Notes: a model not told the origin generated them from the sequence alone. 5,176 bases of DNA from Clostridia bacterium (GCA_017481065.1 JAFUPT010000169.1:1-5176), one strand, 5' to 3'; shown: positions 1 to 4,908, numbered from the stretch's first letter. Translations and numbers: made by a program.

Positions 1-7
1 CGGGGGT

Positions 8-28
8 CTGGGGGCAGACGGCCCCCAG
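8..28 (-). terminator. GC-rich hairpin after ybaB, possible terminator
   Basis: A perfect 8-bp stem, CTGGGGGC pairing with GCCCCCAG, encloses a 5-nt loop and starts 24 nt beyond the ybaB stop codon. There is no T-run after it on the minus strand before the window ends. It may therefore be a weak terminator or part of an interspersed repeat rather than a standard intrinsic terminator. Confidence 0.4.
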
Positions 29-51
29 CGTCTCCTATCGTTGTCTCTCCC
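29..51 (-). repeat. Short 3'-flank repeat, copy A
   Basis: Read on the minus strand this begins one base after the ybaB stop codon as GGGAGAGAC followed by AACGATAGGAGACG. It matches copy B (2518-2537, one base after the mgtE stop) except for a 3-nt insertion and two A/G differences. The similarity seems to continue loosely into a G-rich hairpin in both places. Confidence 0.5.
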
Positions 52-52
52 C

Positions 53-397
53 TTAGAACAGGCCCGGCATGCTCAAGCCGCCGGTCATCTTGCCCATTTC
101 GCGCTCCATGGTGTCGGTTGCTTCGCGGAGAGCTTCGTTCACAGCTGCGAGCACCAGGTCCTGCAGCATTTCCACATCATCGGGGTCCACTGCTTCGGGC
201 TTGATGGTGATGGAGAGCAGCTCCTTCTTGCCGTTCACCTTTGCGGTGCACATGCCGCCGCCTGCGCTTGCTTCGAATTCGCGGGCTTCGATTTCCTCCT
301 GCATTTTGGTCATCTGCTGCTGGAGCTTCTGTGCCTGGCGGGCCAGCTGCTGCATGTTGCCGCCGCCCATCATGTTCGGGAATCCGCCTCGTGCCAT
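53..397 (-). CDS. ybaB: YbaB/EbfC family nucleoid-associated protein
   Basis: Small DNA-binding protein of the YbaB/EbfC family. Members form dimers, coat DNA and are often linked to recombination and repair functions. The 114-residue product matches the usual family length of about 100-115. It has a Gly/Met-rich N-terminus ([13 protein letters not shown]), a long amphipathic helix rich in Gln, Lys and Glu at about residues 15-42, then the conserved core [16 protein letters not shown] (44-59) and [19 protein letters not shown] (71-89). The reading frame is open further upstream to 466, but that ATG overlaps the -10 box of the predicted promoter and cannot be the start. I chose 397 because Firmicutes homologues begin MARGGFP and an AGGAAGGATGG stretch lies just upstream; the ATG at 433 is the alternative. 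The usual neighbours dnaX and recR are not visible. The XRE gene lies 97 nt upstream on the same strand, with no clear terminator between. Confidence 0.93.
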   Translation of the reverse strand: MARGGFPNMMGGGNMQQLARQAQKLQQQMTKMQEEIEAREFEASAGGGMCTAKVNGKKELLSITIKPEAVDPDDVEMLQDLVLAAVNEALREATDTMEREMGKMTGGLSMPGLF

Positions 398-457
398 ATT
401 TCTTACCATCCTTCCTGCGTCGCGGGGACGCATGGTGTATTTTTCTTCAACATTTCT

Positions 458-486
458 ATTATACATGATTTTTGCGGGGGAGTAAA
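458..486 (-). promoter_or_regulatory. Predicted sigma-A promoter of ybaB
   Basis: Reading the minus strand, a TTTACT -35 box (481-486) and a perfect TATAAT -10 box (458-463) are separated by exactly 17 bp. Transcription would begin near 451, giving a leader of about 50 nt before the chosen ybaB start. It lies just after the XRE stop codon, so ybaB can be expressed independently of that regulator. Confidence 0.75.
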
Positions 487-494
487 GGGCTTTT

Positions 495-707
495 TCAGCG
501 GTTTACCTCCGGCTTGTCCGTGCGTCCCAGCAGATAATCCACGCTCACATCAAAGAAATCCGCCAGAATCACCAGCGTATCCGTCGGAGGAACTCGCTCG
601 CCCGTTTCATATTTCGAAATCAGCGCCTGTTCAATGCCGGTTTTCATTTGCAGGGAAATCTGCGTAATCCCCCGCTCCTTGCGTAGCTTGCGAAGGTTGT
701 TTGCCAT
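495..707 (-). CDS. XRE-family HTH transcriptional regulator
   Basis: A 70-residue protein that is almost entirely one Cro/C1-type helix-turn-helix domain, so probably a dimeric DNA-binding repressor with no separate sensor domain. Helix 2 of the HTH is about residues 15-22 (TQISLQMK) and the recognition helix about 27-36 ([10 protein letters not shown]). The family ending is clear: [26 protein letters not shown] at 37-62. A GGGTGAT ribosome site lies a few bases before the ATG at 707. The gene is divergent from the operon at 807-1908, and the 99 bp between them are full of TGTCA/TGACA half-sites overlapping promoter elements. The likely role is to repress its own gene and the divergent operon; this is inferred from layout. 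Nothing in the protein shows what signal it answers to. Confidence 0.92.
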   Translation of the reverse strand: MANNLRKLRKERGITQISLQMKTGIEQALISKYETGERVPPTDTLVILADFFDVSVDYLLGRTDKPEVNR

Positions 708-720
708 ACAATATCACCCA

Positions 721-769
721 TGTCATTTTGTCATATTGTATGCTTGACAAATATGACGTTTTGTCATAT
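721..769. promoter_or_regulatory. Operator cluster between XRE gene and divergent operon
   Basis: An 11-bp direct repeat, TTTTGTCATAT, occurs at 726-736 and 759-769, a 33-bp step or about three helical turns. ATATGAC (751-757) and GTCATAT (763-769) form a 7-5-7 perfect inverted repeat. GTCATATT (730-737) and AATATGAC (750-757) form a second, wider inverted repeat. Further TGTCA or TGACA half-sites lie at 721-725 and 745-749. The cluster covers the -35 box and spacer of the rightward promoter and a possible leftward -10 (TACAAT, 735-740), as expected for XRE repressor binding. Binding by the neighbouring XRE protein is an inference. Confidence 0.7.
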
Positions 770-772
770 ACT
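744..772 (+). promoter_or_regulatory. Predicted sigma-A promoter of the 807-1908 operon
   Basis: A perfect TTGACA -35 box (744-749) and a TATACT -10 box (767-772) are separated by 17 bp. Transcription would begin near 779, giving a leader of about 28 nt. The operator palindrome fills the spacer and reaches into the -10 box, so a bound repressor would block polymerase. The intrinsic strength suggests a promoter that is kept off and then released. Confidence 0.82.
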
Positions 773-806
773 GAGATTCGAAGAGTTACATAAGGAGGGG
801 TTTTCT

Positions 807-1406
807 ATGACAGCCGTTGTACTGATCATCATCGTTGTTGCTTTGTTTTTATTCATTAAGAGGAAGCCGTCAAGCAAGGAAAAAGAATCGCCGCCTTCCT
901 ATGCAAACTGGGTGGTAACGCCAGCTCGCCAATATCCGCAATGGAGTCCTGAGAATACGCTGCAGGCGCATGTGGAGCTGTTTGCAAAGATCGGAGAATA
1001 CACATATAAGTCGTTCCCGCCGAAATCCGCCAATTTGAAGATCATTAACTACAATGGCTTTAGCGGTACGGATATTTCCTTCTATGATCATGGTGAAACT
1101 TTGAAGTGGTGCCACGAAGCTGAGCCCGCTGCGCTTTCCTATCTGGAAAAGATATGCTCTGTGCGCGGAAATGATGGCAAATATCAATATGATTATGAAT
1201 CTTCCACTCATTCTGATTCTGAATTCATTAATTTCAACGATCAGAATTCCAAAATGCTGAAGTGGGTTCCCGAAGAATATCTGGAATGCATAAGAAAGCA
1301 TGCTCCGCACGCTTGCGTTAAGGTGAAATATCTCCATGAAGGGGATCCCATAATGGGGAAGGGCTACTGCATAGATATATATTTTGGAGAAGGGCAGGAG
1401 GGATAG
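807..1406 (+). CDS. Membrane-anchored protein of unknown function
   Basis: I do not recognise this 199-residue protein. Residues 2-17 (TAVVLIIIVVALFLFI) form one hydrophobic segment followed directly by a basic, Ser-rich linker (KRKPSSKEKE). By the positive-inside rule the remaining domain, about residues 34-199, should face the cytoplasm. That domain is mixed alpha/beta in appearance, rich in Tyr, His and acidic residues, with cysteines at 102, 117, 161, 170 and 188 and no catalytic motif I can name. The start is fixed by AAGGAGG (792-798), 8 nt before the ATG; the frame is open back to 720, but that region is the operator and promoter. The stop codon is one base before the next start, so the two proteins are probably made together and may act together. 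The gene is more A/T-rich than mgtE, which suggests an accessory origin. Confidence 0.82.
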   Translation: MTAVVLIIIVVALFLFIKRKPSSKEKESPPSYANWVVTPARQYPQWSPENTLQAHVELFAKIGEYTYKSFPPKSANLKIINYNGFSGTDISFYDHGETLKWCHEAEPAALSYLEKICSVRGNDGKYQYDYESSTHSDSEFINFNDQNSKMLKWVPEEYLECIRKHAPHACVKVKYLHEGDPIMGKGYCIDIYFGEGQEG

Positions 1407-1407
1407 T

Positions 1408-1908
1408 ATGCCGGATCGCCAGTGTCCGTTTCTTGAATGGAAGAATTCCGGTTTATTCAGCGCCAGCTATCGCTGCCGGAAAACCGATCAGGATATACTT
1501 ACCGGGAGTTCTCTTTACAACAGCTATTGCAATAATTACGAAAGCAATTATTCCCAATGCCCGCATTTTAAGCCCGAACCAGCAAATAGCGGATGCTATC
1601 TTACATCGGCATGCGTGGAAGCGATGGGGTTAGCGGATGATTGCTACGAATTAACGGTATTGCGGGAGTTTAGAGATGCGTGGTTGATGCATCAGCCCGG
1701 CGGTGTCGATGAAGTGAATCACTATTACGATGCTGCTCCCAGAATTGTTCTTGCCATTCGAAGGGAAGGAAATTTCACAGAGATTTTTAGAAGGCTATAC
1801 TCAGAGCTGGTGCTTCCCTGCGTGCGGGCTTTTGAAGCGCATGAATTCCCGCAGATGCGCCAACTCTATCGGGCAAAGGCGCTTGAACTGGAAGAAAGGT
1901 ATCTGTAA
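1408..1908 (+). CDS. Cysteine-rich CFI-box-like domain protein
   Basis: A 166-residue protein, apparently cytoplasmic, with eight cysteines (6, 23, 41, 51, 63, 69, 79, 138). Cys6, 23, 41 and 51, the last in a CPHF motif, look like a four-cysteine zinc-binding module. The segment GCYLTSACVEAMG (62-74), then DDCYELTVLREFRDAWL (77-93) and YYDAAPRIV (106-114), resembles the 'CFI-box' domain found at the C-terminus of many uncharacterised Firmicutes proteins. The tail ELVLPCVRAFEA (133-144) to LYRAKALELEERYL (153-166) also fits my memory of that group. No enzymatic function is established for it that I know of. The ribosome site AGGAGG (1396-1401) lies in the last codons of the upstream gene, 6 nt before the ATG at 1408; an ATG at 1384 has no such site. 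Only one base separates it from the previous stop, so translation is likely coupled. A bidirectional terminator follows at 1923. Confidence 0.85.
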   Translation: MPDRQCPFLEWKNSGLFSASYRCRKTDQDILTGSSLYNSYCNNYESNYSQCPHFKPEPANSGCYLTSACVEAMGLADDCYELTVLREFRDAWLMHQPGGVDEVNHYYDAAPRIVLAIRREGNFTEIFRRLYSELVLPCVRAFEAHEFPQMRQLYRAKALELEERYL

Positions 1909-1922
1909 TCTCACAAAAGAAA

Positions 1923-1953
1923 AAGCTGCCAAGGCAAATGCTTTTGGCAGCTT
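1923..1953. terminator. Bidirectional intrinsic terminator between convergent genes
   Basis: A perfect 10-bp stem, AAGCTGCCAA pairing with TTGGCAGCTT, has an 11-nt loop. On the minus strand it is followed by TTTTTCTTTT, ideal for ending the lipoprotein transcript. On the plus strand it is followed by GATTTCTTTC, which is adequate for the operon ending at 1908. It lies 14 nt after one stop codon and 15 nt after the other. Confidence 0.88.
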
Positions 1954-1968
1954 GATTTCTTTCGTAAT

Positions 1969-2202
1969 TCAGCCGGCGGTGGTAGTGGTGGTCGTGGTAT
2001 CGGTTTCGGAGCCCATGGTGGCGGGCTCGGCAGTGGCGGCCAGCGGTGCGTCGGTCGCCGGCACCTCGGTGGCCACTACGGGCGCATCGGTTGCGGCCGG
2101 TGCATCGGTGGCTTCCACGGTGGTGGTGGTCTTGGTGGAGCATGCGCTCAGGCACATGGCTGCCAGCATCATCACGAGTGCAAGTGCGATAATCTTTTTC
2201 AT
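1969..2202 (-). CDS. Small Thr/Ala/Pro-rich lipoprotein
   Basis: A 77-residue secreted lipoprotein precursor. It has a classical type II signal peptide: MKK, a hydrophobic core to residue 17, then the lipobox L18-S19-A20-C21, so the mature chain would start at Cys21 and be anchored to the outer face of the membrane. The mature part is low complexity. A Thr tract (25-28) is followed by five loose pentads of the form A-T-x-x-P (31, 37, 44, 49, 56), three of them exactly ATDAP, and the chain ends in seven threonines (69-75) then Ala-Gly. No folded domain is evident; it resembles a Thr-rich linker or O-glycosylatable stalk without a head domain. GGGAGG lies 9 nt before the ATG. The gene is transcribed alone, with a terminator right after it. 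The GC-rich GGT/ACC repeats could be slippage-prone. The function is unknown. Confidence 0.82.
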   Translation of the reverse strand: MKKIIALALVMMLAAMCLSACSTKTTTTVEATDAPAATDAPVVATEVPATDAPLAATAEPATMGSETDTTTTTTTAG

Positions 2203-2260
2203 GAAAATGATCCTCCCAGGTATTGTTCTGCCTTGAAGGGATTTCCTCCAAGTGAGAGAT

Positions 2261-2288
2261 ATTATAATCGGGAGTTTGCCGGATTATA
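2261..2288 (-). promoter_or_regulatory. Possible promoter region of the lipoprotein gene
   Basis: Two perfect TATAAT hexamers on the minus strand, at 2283-2288 and 2261-2266, lie 80 and 58 bp upstream of the lipoprotein start. Neither has a convincing -35 box at 16-18 bp, so which one is used, and whether an activator is needed, is not clear. A possible 8-bp stem with one G-U pair (2232-2252) lies between them and the ribosome site. Confidence 0.4.
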
Positions 2289-2337
2289 CCTGAAAGAAGG
2301 TAAAGAATTGGGGATGCGGGGGACTGCGGGAGGAACC

Positions 2338-2389
2338 TTGAAGGCTTCCAGCCCTCAAACCCCCGGATTAAGGGAACATTGTTCCTTAA
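2338..2389. repeat. Two adjacent intergenic hairpins of unknown role
   Basis: The first pairs TTGAAGGC (2338-2345) with GCCCTCAA (2351-2358), one mismatch, 5-nt loop. The second pairs TTAAGGGAACA (2368-2378) with TGTTCCTTAA (2380-2389), with a single bulged G and a near-perfect palindromic core. They lie just beyond the mgtE terminator and have no T-run. The arrangement resembles a dispersed repeat unit rather than a gene; I see no credible coding sequence here. Confidence 0.5.
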
Positions 2390-2401
2390 AAAGTCCATGA
2401 A

Positions 2402-2434
2402 AAAATACCTGCCCCGGAGCGGGACAGGTATTTT
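2402..2434 (-). terminator. Intrinsic terminator of mgtE
   Basis: A perfect 10-bp stem, AAAATACCTG pairing with CAGGTATTTT, continues after one mismatch into four more pairs closed by a 3-nt loop. On the minus strand the stem runs into six or more T residues, so it ends the mgtE transcript about 105 nt past the stop. The plus strand also has a T-run (ATTTTTT after 2436), so it could act both ways. Confidence 0.88.
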
Positions 2435-2458
2435 AGATTTTTTCCAGCATTGCTTTCT

Positions 2459-2510
2459 GGGGATGCAGGGGCAATCATTTCCCCTGCCGGAGCTTGGAGG
2501 CAGCATCCCC
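2459..2510. repeat. Nested inverted repeat in the mgtE 3' region
   Basis: GGGGATGC (2459-2466) pairs with GCATCCCC (2503-2510), and inside it GCAGGGG (2465-2471) pairs with CCCCTGC (2481-2487). The two stems share two bases, so they form either a stacked structure with the outer stem shortened to 6 bp or alternatives. It lies between the mgtE stop and its terminator, next to repeat copy B. Confidence 0.6.
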
Positions 2511-2517
2511 AATCGTC

Positions 2518-2537
2518 CGCCTCCCATCGTCTCTCCC
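2518..2537 (-). repeat. Short 3'-flank repeat, copy B
   Basis: Read on the minus strand this begins one base after the mgtE stop codon as GGGAGAGACGATGGGAGGCG. It matches copy A after the ybaB stop with two A/G differences and a 3-nt gap. Both copies lead into a G-rich inverted repeat. Confidence 0.5.
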
Positions 2538-2538
2538 G

Positions 2539-3900
2539 TCAGGCCGCCAGAATGCGGGTGGCGAAGGTGAAGAGTACGGTAAGGGAAGCCGCGTCCACCA
2601 CGGTGGTGATGATGGGGCTTGCCATGAGCGCGGGGTCAAGGTGGATGGCCTTGGCCAGCAGCGGCAGGGTGCAGCCGAGGGCCTTGGCGATGATGACGGT
2701 GGCGAACATGGCCAGAGAAACGATCAGCGCCACGCTGCGGTTATCCGGGGTGAGGAACCAGATGCGGGCGAAATTCACCACGGCCAGCACTGCGCCGAGG
2801 ATGAGCGCCACGCGCACCTCGCGCCAGAGCACCCGGAAGATATCCTTGAGCTCGATTTCGCCGAGGGCAAGGCCGCGGATGGCCAGGGTGGAAGCCTGGG
2901 AGCCGCAGTTACCGCCGGTACCCATCAGCATGGGCACGGAGGCCATCAGCGCCACGCCAACGCCCTGCGCGCCGGAGAGGATGCCCTCGAAGTGGGTGAT
3001 GATCATGCCGGTCAGGGTGGAGAGCACCATCATGATCAGCAGCCAGGGCAGGCGGTTTTTCACCATGGTGATCACGCTGGTTTTGAGGTATTCATCATCA
3101 GACGGCAGCATAGCGGCCATCATTTCGAAGTCCTCGGTGTTCTCTTCTTCGATAACGTCCACGATATCGTCGACGGTAATGATACCCACGAGGCGCTCCT
3201 CATGGTCGACGACGGGGATGGACAAAAGGTCGTACTTGCGAACGGTGTCGGCGACAACCTCCTGGTCATCGGTGGTGTGCACGGAAATTGCCTGGGTGTT
3301 CATCAGCTCGTCCACCAGCTTATCATCGGTGGAGAGAATGATCTTGCGCAGGCCCACGGTGCCCAGCAGCTTGCGGCTCTCATCGATGATGTAGAGCGTG
3401 TTGATGGTTTCCTTGTCCACGCCCGTGCGGCGGATTTCCGCCATGGCCTGACCCACGGTGGTGCCCAGGCGGAATTCCATGTATTCGATCGTCATGATCG
3501 AACCGGCGCTGTTTTCCGGGTAGCGCAGGAACTGGTTGATCAGCTGGCGCTTTTTCTCATCGCAGCCCTGCAGCATGCGCTTGACCACGCCCGCGGGCAG
3601 CTCCTCCAGGAAGTCTACCGCGTCGTCGATGAACATATCGTCGATCAGGCGCATGGCCTCGGTATCATCCATGGCCTCCATGATGCGGGTCCGCTGGTCG
3701 TTGTCCATGTAGGAAAAGACCTCGGCGGAGATGTCCTTGGGCAGCAGGCGGAACACCATCAGCATCTTTTCATTGTCCAGGGTTTCCAGATATTCCGCGA
3801 TATCAACTTCGTTGAGCATGTTCAGGGCGCCCCGCATCTCGGCCTTCTTACCGGCCGCCAGCAGCGCGTCCAAACGGTTTTTAATGCGATCAAAATCCAT
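2539..3900 (-). CDS. mgtE: MgtE-type magnesium channel/transporter
   Basis: A 453-residue homologue of MgtE, the dimeric Mg2+-gated Mg2+ channel of the cell membrane; the length matches the family (about 450). Order of parts: helical N domain (about 1-128); two CBS domains (about 130-190 and 195-250), including YPENSAGSIMT (128-138) and GIITVDDIVDVIEEENTEDF (239-258); a connecting plug helix; then a five-helix membrane domain (about 280-453). The pore signatures are intact: PMLMGTGGNCGSQAS (323-337) with RGLALGEI (342-349), and DPALMASPIITTVVD (422-436), whose final Asp436 matches the ion-selecting Asp of characterised MgtE. The acidic CBS and N-domain surfaces that sense cytosolic Mg2+ are present. 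AAGGAGG lies 9 nt before the ATG at 3900; an upstream ATG at 3996 has no such support. It has its own promoter, a long leader and a terminator. Confidence 0.97.
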   Translation of the reverse strand: MDFDRIKNRLDALLAAGKKAEMRGALNMLNEVDIAEYLETLDNEKMLMVFRLLPKDISAEVFSYMDNDQRTRIMEAMDDTEAMRLIDDMFIDDAVDFLEELPAGVVKRMLQGCDEKKRQLINQFLRYPENSAGSIMTIEYMEFRLGTTVGQAMAEIRRTGVDKETINTLYIIDESRKLLGTVGLRKIILSTDDKLVDELMNTQAISVHTTDDQEVVADTVRKYDLLSIPVVDHEERLVGIITVDDIVDVIEEENTEDFEMMAAMLPSDDEYLKTSVITMVKNRLPWLLIMMVLSTLTGMIITHFEGILSGAQGVGVALMASVPMLMGTGGNCGSQASTLAIRGLALGEIELKDIFRVLWREVRVALILGAVLAVVNFARIWFLTPDNRSVALIVSLAMFATVIIAKALGCTLPLLAKAIHLDPALMASPIITTVVDAASLTVLFTFATRILAA

Positions 3901-4265
3901 TGGCTTCACCCTCCTTCTTGATTTACAGCTGCGGATCAGCTGTCCACATTTCACTCCGGGTTTTTGCGGCTGAACGGCCAATTTTGCGCGCAGCAAAGCG
4001 GCGATCTGCCGGTATCAGCCCATCGGTGTGACGTTCGGATAATTATGTGAAGATGAAGGGTGCCTGGAAAAAGGGGTATGAAACAGCCGCGTTTCCGAGC
4101 AGACGGCGCGGGGCTGTCCAATCGGAAATCAGATGCGCAGCGATGAACACACGCCTTCAGGCACGCCATCAGCCGACATACTTCTTCCGCCGTCGTCCAT
4201 GCTTTTGCACCTCCAGTTTTGAAAATGAATGGCGGGAATTGTGATAAAAAACGAACAATTCCTCT
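3901..4265 (-). promoter_or_regulatory. Long 5' leader of mgtE, possible Mg2+-responsive control
   Basis: From the predicted start of transcription near 4265 to the mgtE ATG there are about 365 nt without a convincing long gene. A 7-bp hairpin (ACAGCTG/CAGCTGT, 3925-3943) stands just before the ribosome site. A longer bulged hairpin pairs ACAGCC (4083-4088) with GGCTGT (4112-4117) and continues inward through GCG/CGC and CCG/CGG. On the transcript this second hairpin is followed by a moderately U-rich stretch, so an attenuator is conceivable. Firmicutes mgtE genes are often under M-box riboswitches, but I could not find the M-box core here. Control by this leader is an inference from its length and folding. 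Confidence 0.45.
4129..4200 (-). CDS. Possible 23-residue leader peptide upstream of mgtE
   Basis: A 24-codon frame including the stop, encoding MDDGGRSMSADGVPEGVCSS followed by LRI, starts 9 nt after a strong GGAGG (4210-4214) within the mgtE leader. It ends about 10 nt before the base of the bulged hairpin at 4083-4117. Leader peptides control Mg2+ transporter genes in enterobacteria, but this one has no Pro-rich run and no resemblance to those. It may instead be a chance frame; the ribosome site is the only real support. Confidence 0.3.
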   Translation of the reverse strand: MDDGGRSMSADGVPEGVCSSLRI

Positions 4266-4271
4266 CCTTAT

Positions 4272-4300
4272 ATAATAGCCTCGAAACCCGCCGGAGTCAA
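4272..4300 (-). promoter_or_regulatory. Predicted sigma-A promoter of mgtE
   Basis: On the minus strand TTGACT (4295-4300) and TATTAT (4272-4277) are separated by exactly 17 bp. The -35 box lies in the loop of the terminator of the upstream HAD gene and the spacer runs through its 3' stem arm. It is the only convincing promoter upstream of mgtE, which implies the long leader. Confidence 0.75.
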
Positions 4301-4313
4301 GGCCGCGGCGGGT
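4286..4313 (-). terminator. Terminator of the HAD phosphatase gene
   Basis: On the minus strand ACCCGCCG (4306-4313) pairs with CGGCGGGT (4286-4293) around a 12-nt loop, followed by a short T-run (TTTCG). It begins 5 nt beyond the HAD stop codon. The T-run is short, so some read-through into the mgtE leader is possible. Confidence 0.65.
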
Positions 4314-4318
4314 AAAAT

Positions 4319-4885
4319 TCAGCTTTTTTTCTGCCAGGGAAGCAGCGCATCGCCCTTTACGAGGATGGCGCGCCTGGCGATCCGGGCCAGCGGATCATCC
4401 GAGTAGGAATCGGAATAAAAATCATCGATCTGCCCGTCCGGGAATACCGCCCGGAAGCGGCGCACCTTCTCCTCGCCGTGGCAGTTCAGGCCGGAGAAAG
4501 CGCCGGTCTTTTTGTCCACCGGCGAGCCCATTACGCAGCGAATGCCCAGCTTTCTGCATGCCGGGAGAATGAGGAATTCCGGGGAGGCGGATATCACCAC
4601 GTCGTCCTCCCGGTGGGTCTCCCTGTAAAAAGCCTTCACCCGGCAGAAGTTTTTCTGCCAGAAGGCGTCTACGGCCGCATCCACATCCGGAATGCGCTTC
4701 AAAAAGCCCAGCATACGCTGCTTGAAATCCTGTTTTTTGCGGATTTTCAGGATGAAGAGCAGGGCGTTTGCCGCCTGGCCGGGGATATCCGCCCAGAGCG
4801 CGGGATAATGGCCGAAGCAGTAGGCGAAGAAGCGGGCCGTGCTGTCGCCCCGGAGTATGGTATTGTCAAAATCGTATACATTCAT
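4319..4885 (-). CDS. HAD superfamily (subfamily IB-like) phosphatase
   Basis: A 188-residue cytoplasmic phosphohydrolase of the haloacid dehalogenase superfamily, phosphoserine-phosphatase-like branch. Motif I is D5-F-D7-N-T9 right after the start, with Asp5 the expected nucleophile and Asp7 the acid/base. Motif II is VVISASP (96-102) with Ser99, motif III is probably Lys140 in GEEKVRRF, and motif IV is YSDSYSDDPL (157-166) with Asp159 and Asp163. Residues of about 15-90 are helical and would form the C1-type cap. The catalytic set is complete; the substrate cannot be told from sequence. The start at 4885 is supported by GGAGG 8 nt upstream and by the promoter, whose spacer overlaps the alternative ATG at 4918. 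The gene stands alone between its promoter and terminator, divergent from the tRNA operon. Confidence 0.9.
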   Translation of the reverse strand: MNVYDFDNTILRGDSTARFFAYCFGHYPALWADIPGQAANALLFILKIRKKQDFKQRMLGFLKRIPDVDAAVDAFWQKNFCRVKAFYRETHREDDVVISASPEFLILPACRKLGIRCVMGSPVDKKTGAFSGLNCHGEEKVRRFRAVFPDGQIDDFYSDSYSDDPLARIARRAILVKGDALLPWQKKS

Positions 4886-4908
4886 GCAAGTTTCCTCCAA
4901 GTATTTTG

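Noticed and set aside
41..667. Plus-strand frames opposite ybaB and the XRE gene
   Set aside because: No ribosome site and no domain; both minus-strand genes are clear family members.
720..806. N-terminal extension of the membrane protein to an ATG at 720
   Set aside because: The stretch is the operator and promoter, and a strong ribosome site stands just before the ATG at 807.
1980..2140. GGT/GCATCGGT-rich stretch as a tandem repeat or CRISPR-like array
   Set aside because: The repetition follows the codons for Thr tracts and ATDAP pentads of the lipoprotein; there are no regular spacers.
1787..2527. Minus-strand 246-codon frame across the lipoprotein gene and intergenic hairpins
   Set aside because: It runs through a terminator and hairpin repeats, gives low-complexity Arg/His-rich sequence, and is out of frame with the well-supported lipoprotein.
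2494..3921. Long plus-strand frame of 475 codons opposite mgtE
   Set aside because: It is the antisense of mgtE; the product is His/Gly/Gln-rich with no domain, and the minus-strand product matches MgtE from end to end.
3951..4169. 72-codon minus-strand frame in the mgtE leader
   Set aside because: No ribosome site near its ATG and an unfamiliar, Arg/Cys-rich product; it overlaps the predicted leader hairpins.
4047..4244. 65-codon plus-strand frame starting with GTG
   Set aside because: No ribosome site or promoter, and a composition typical of a chance frame.
3901..4265. Classical M-box (ykoK) riboswitch before mgtE
   Set aside because: I looked for the conserved core of the M-box on the minus strand and did not find it; a diverged version cannot be excluded without a covariance search.
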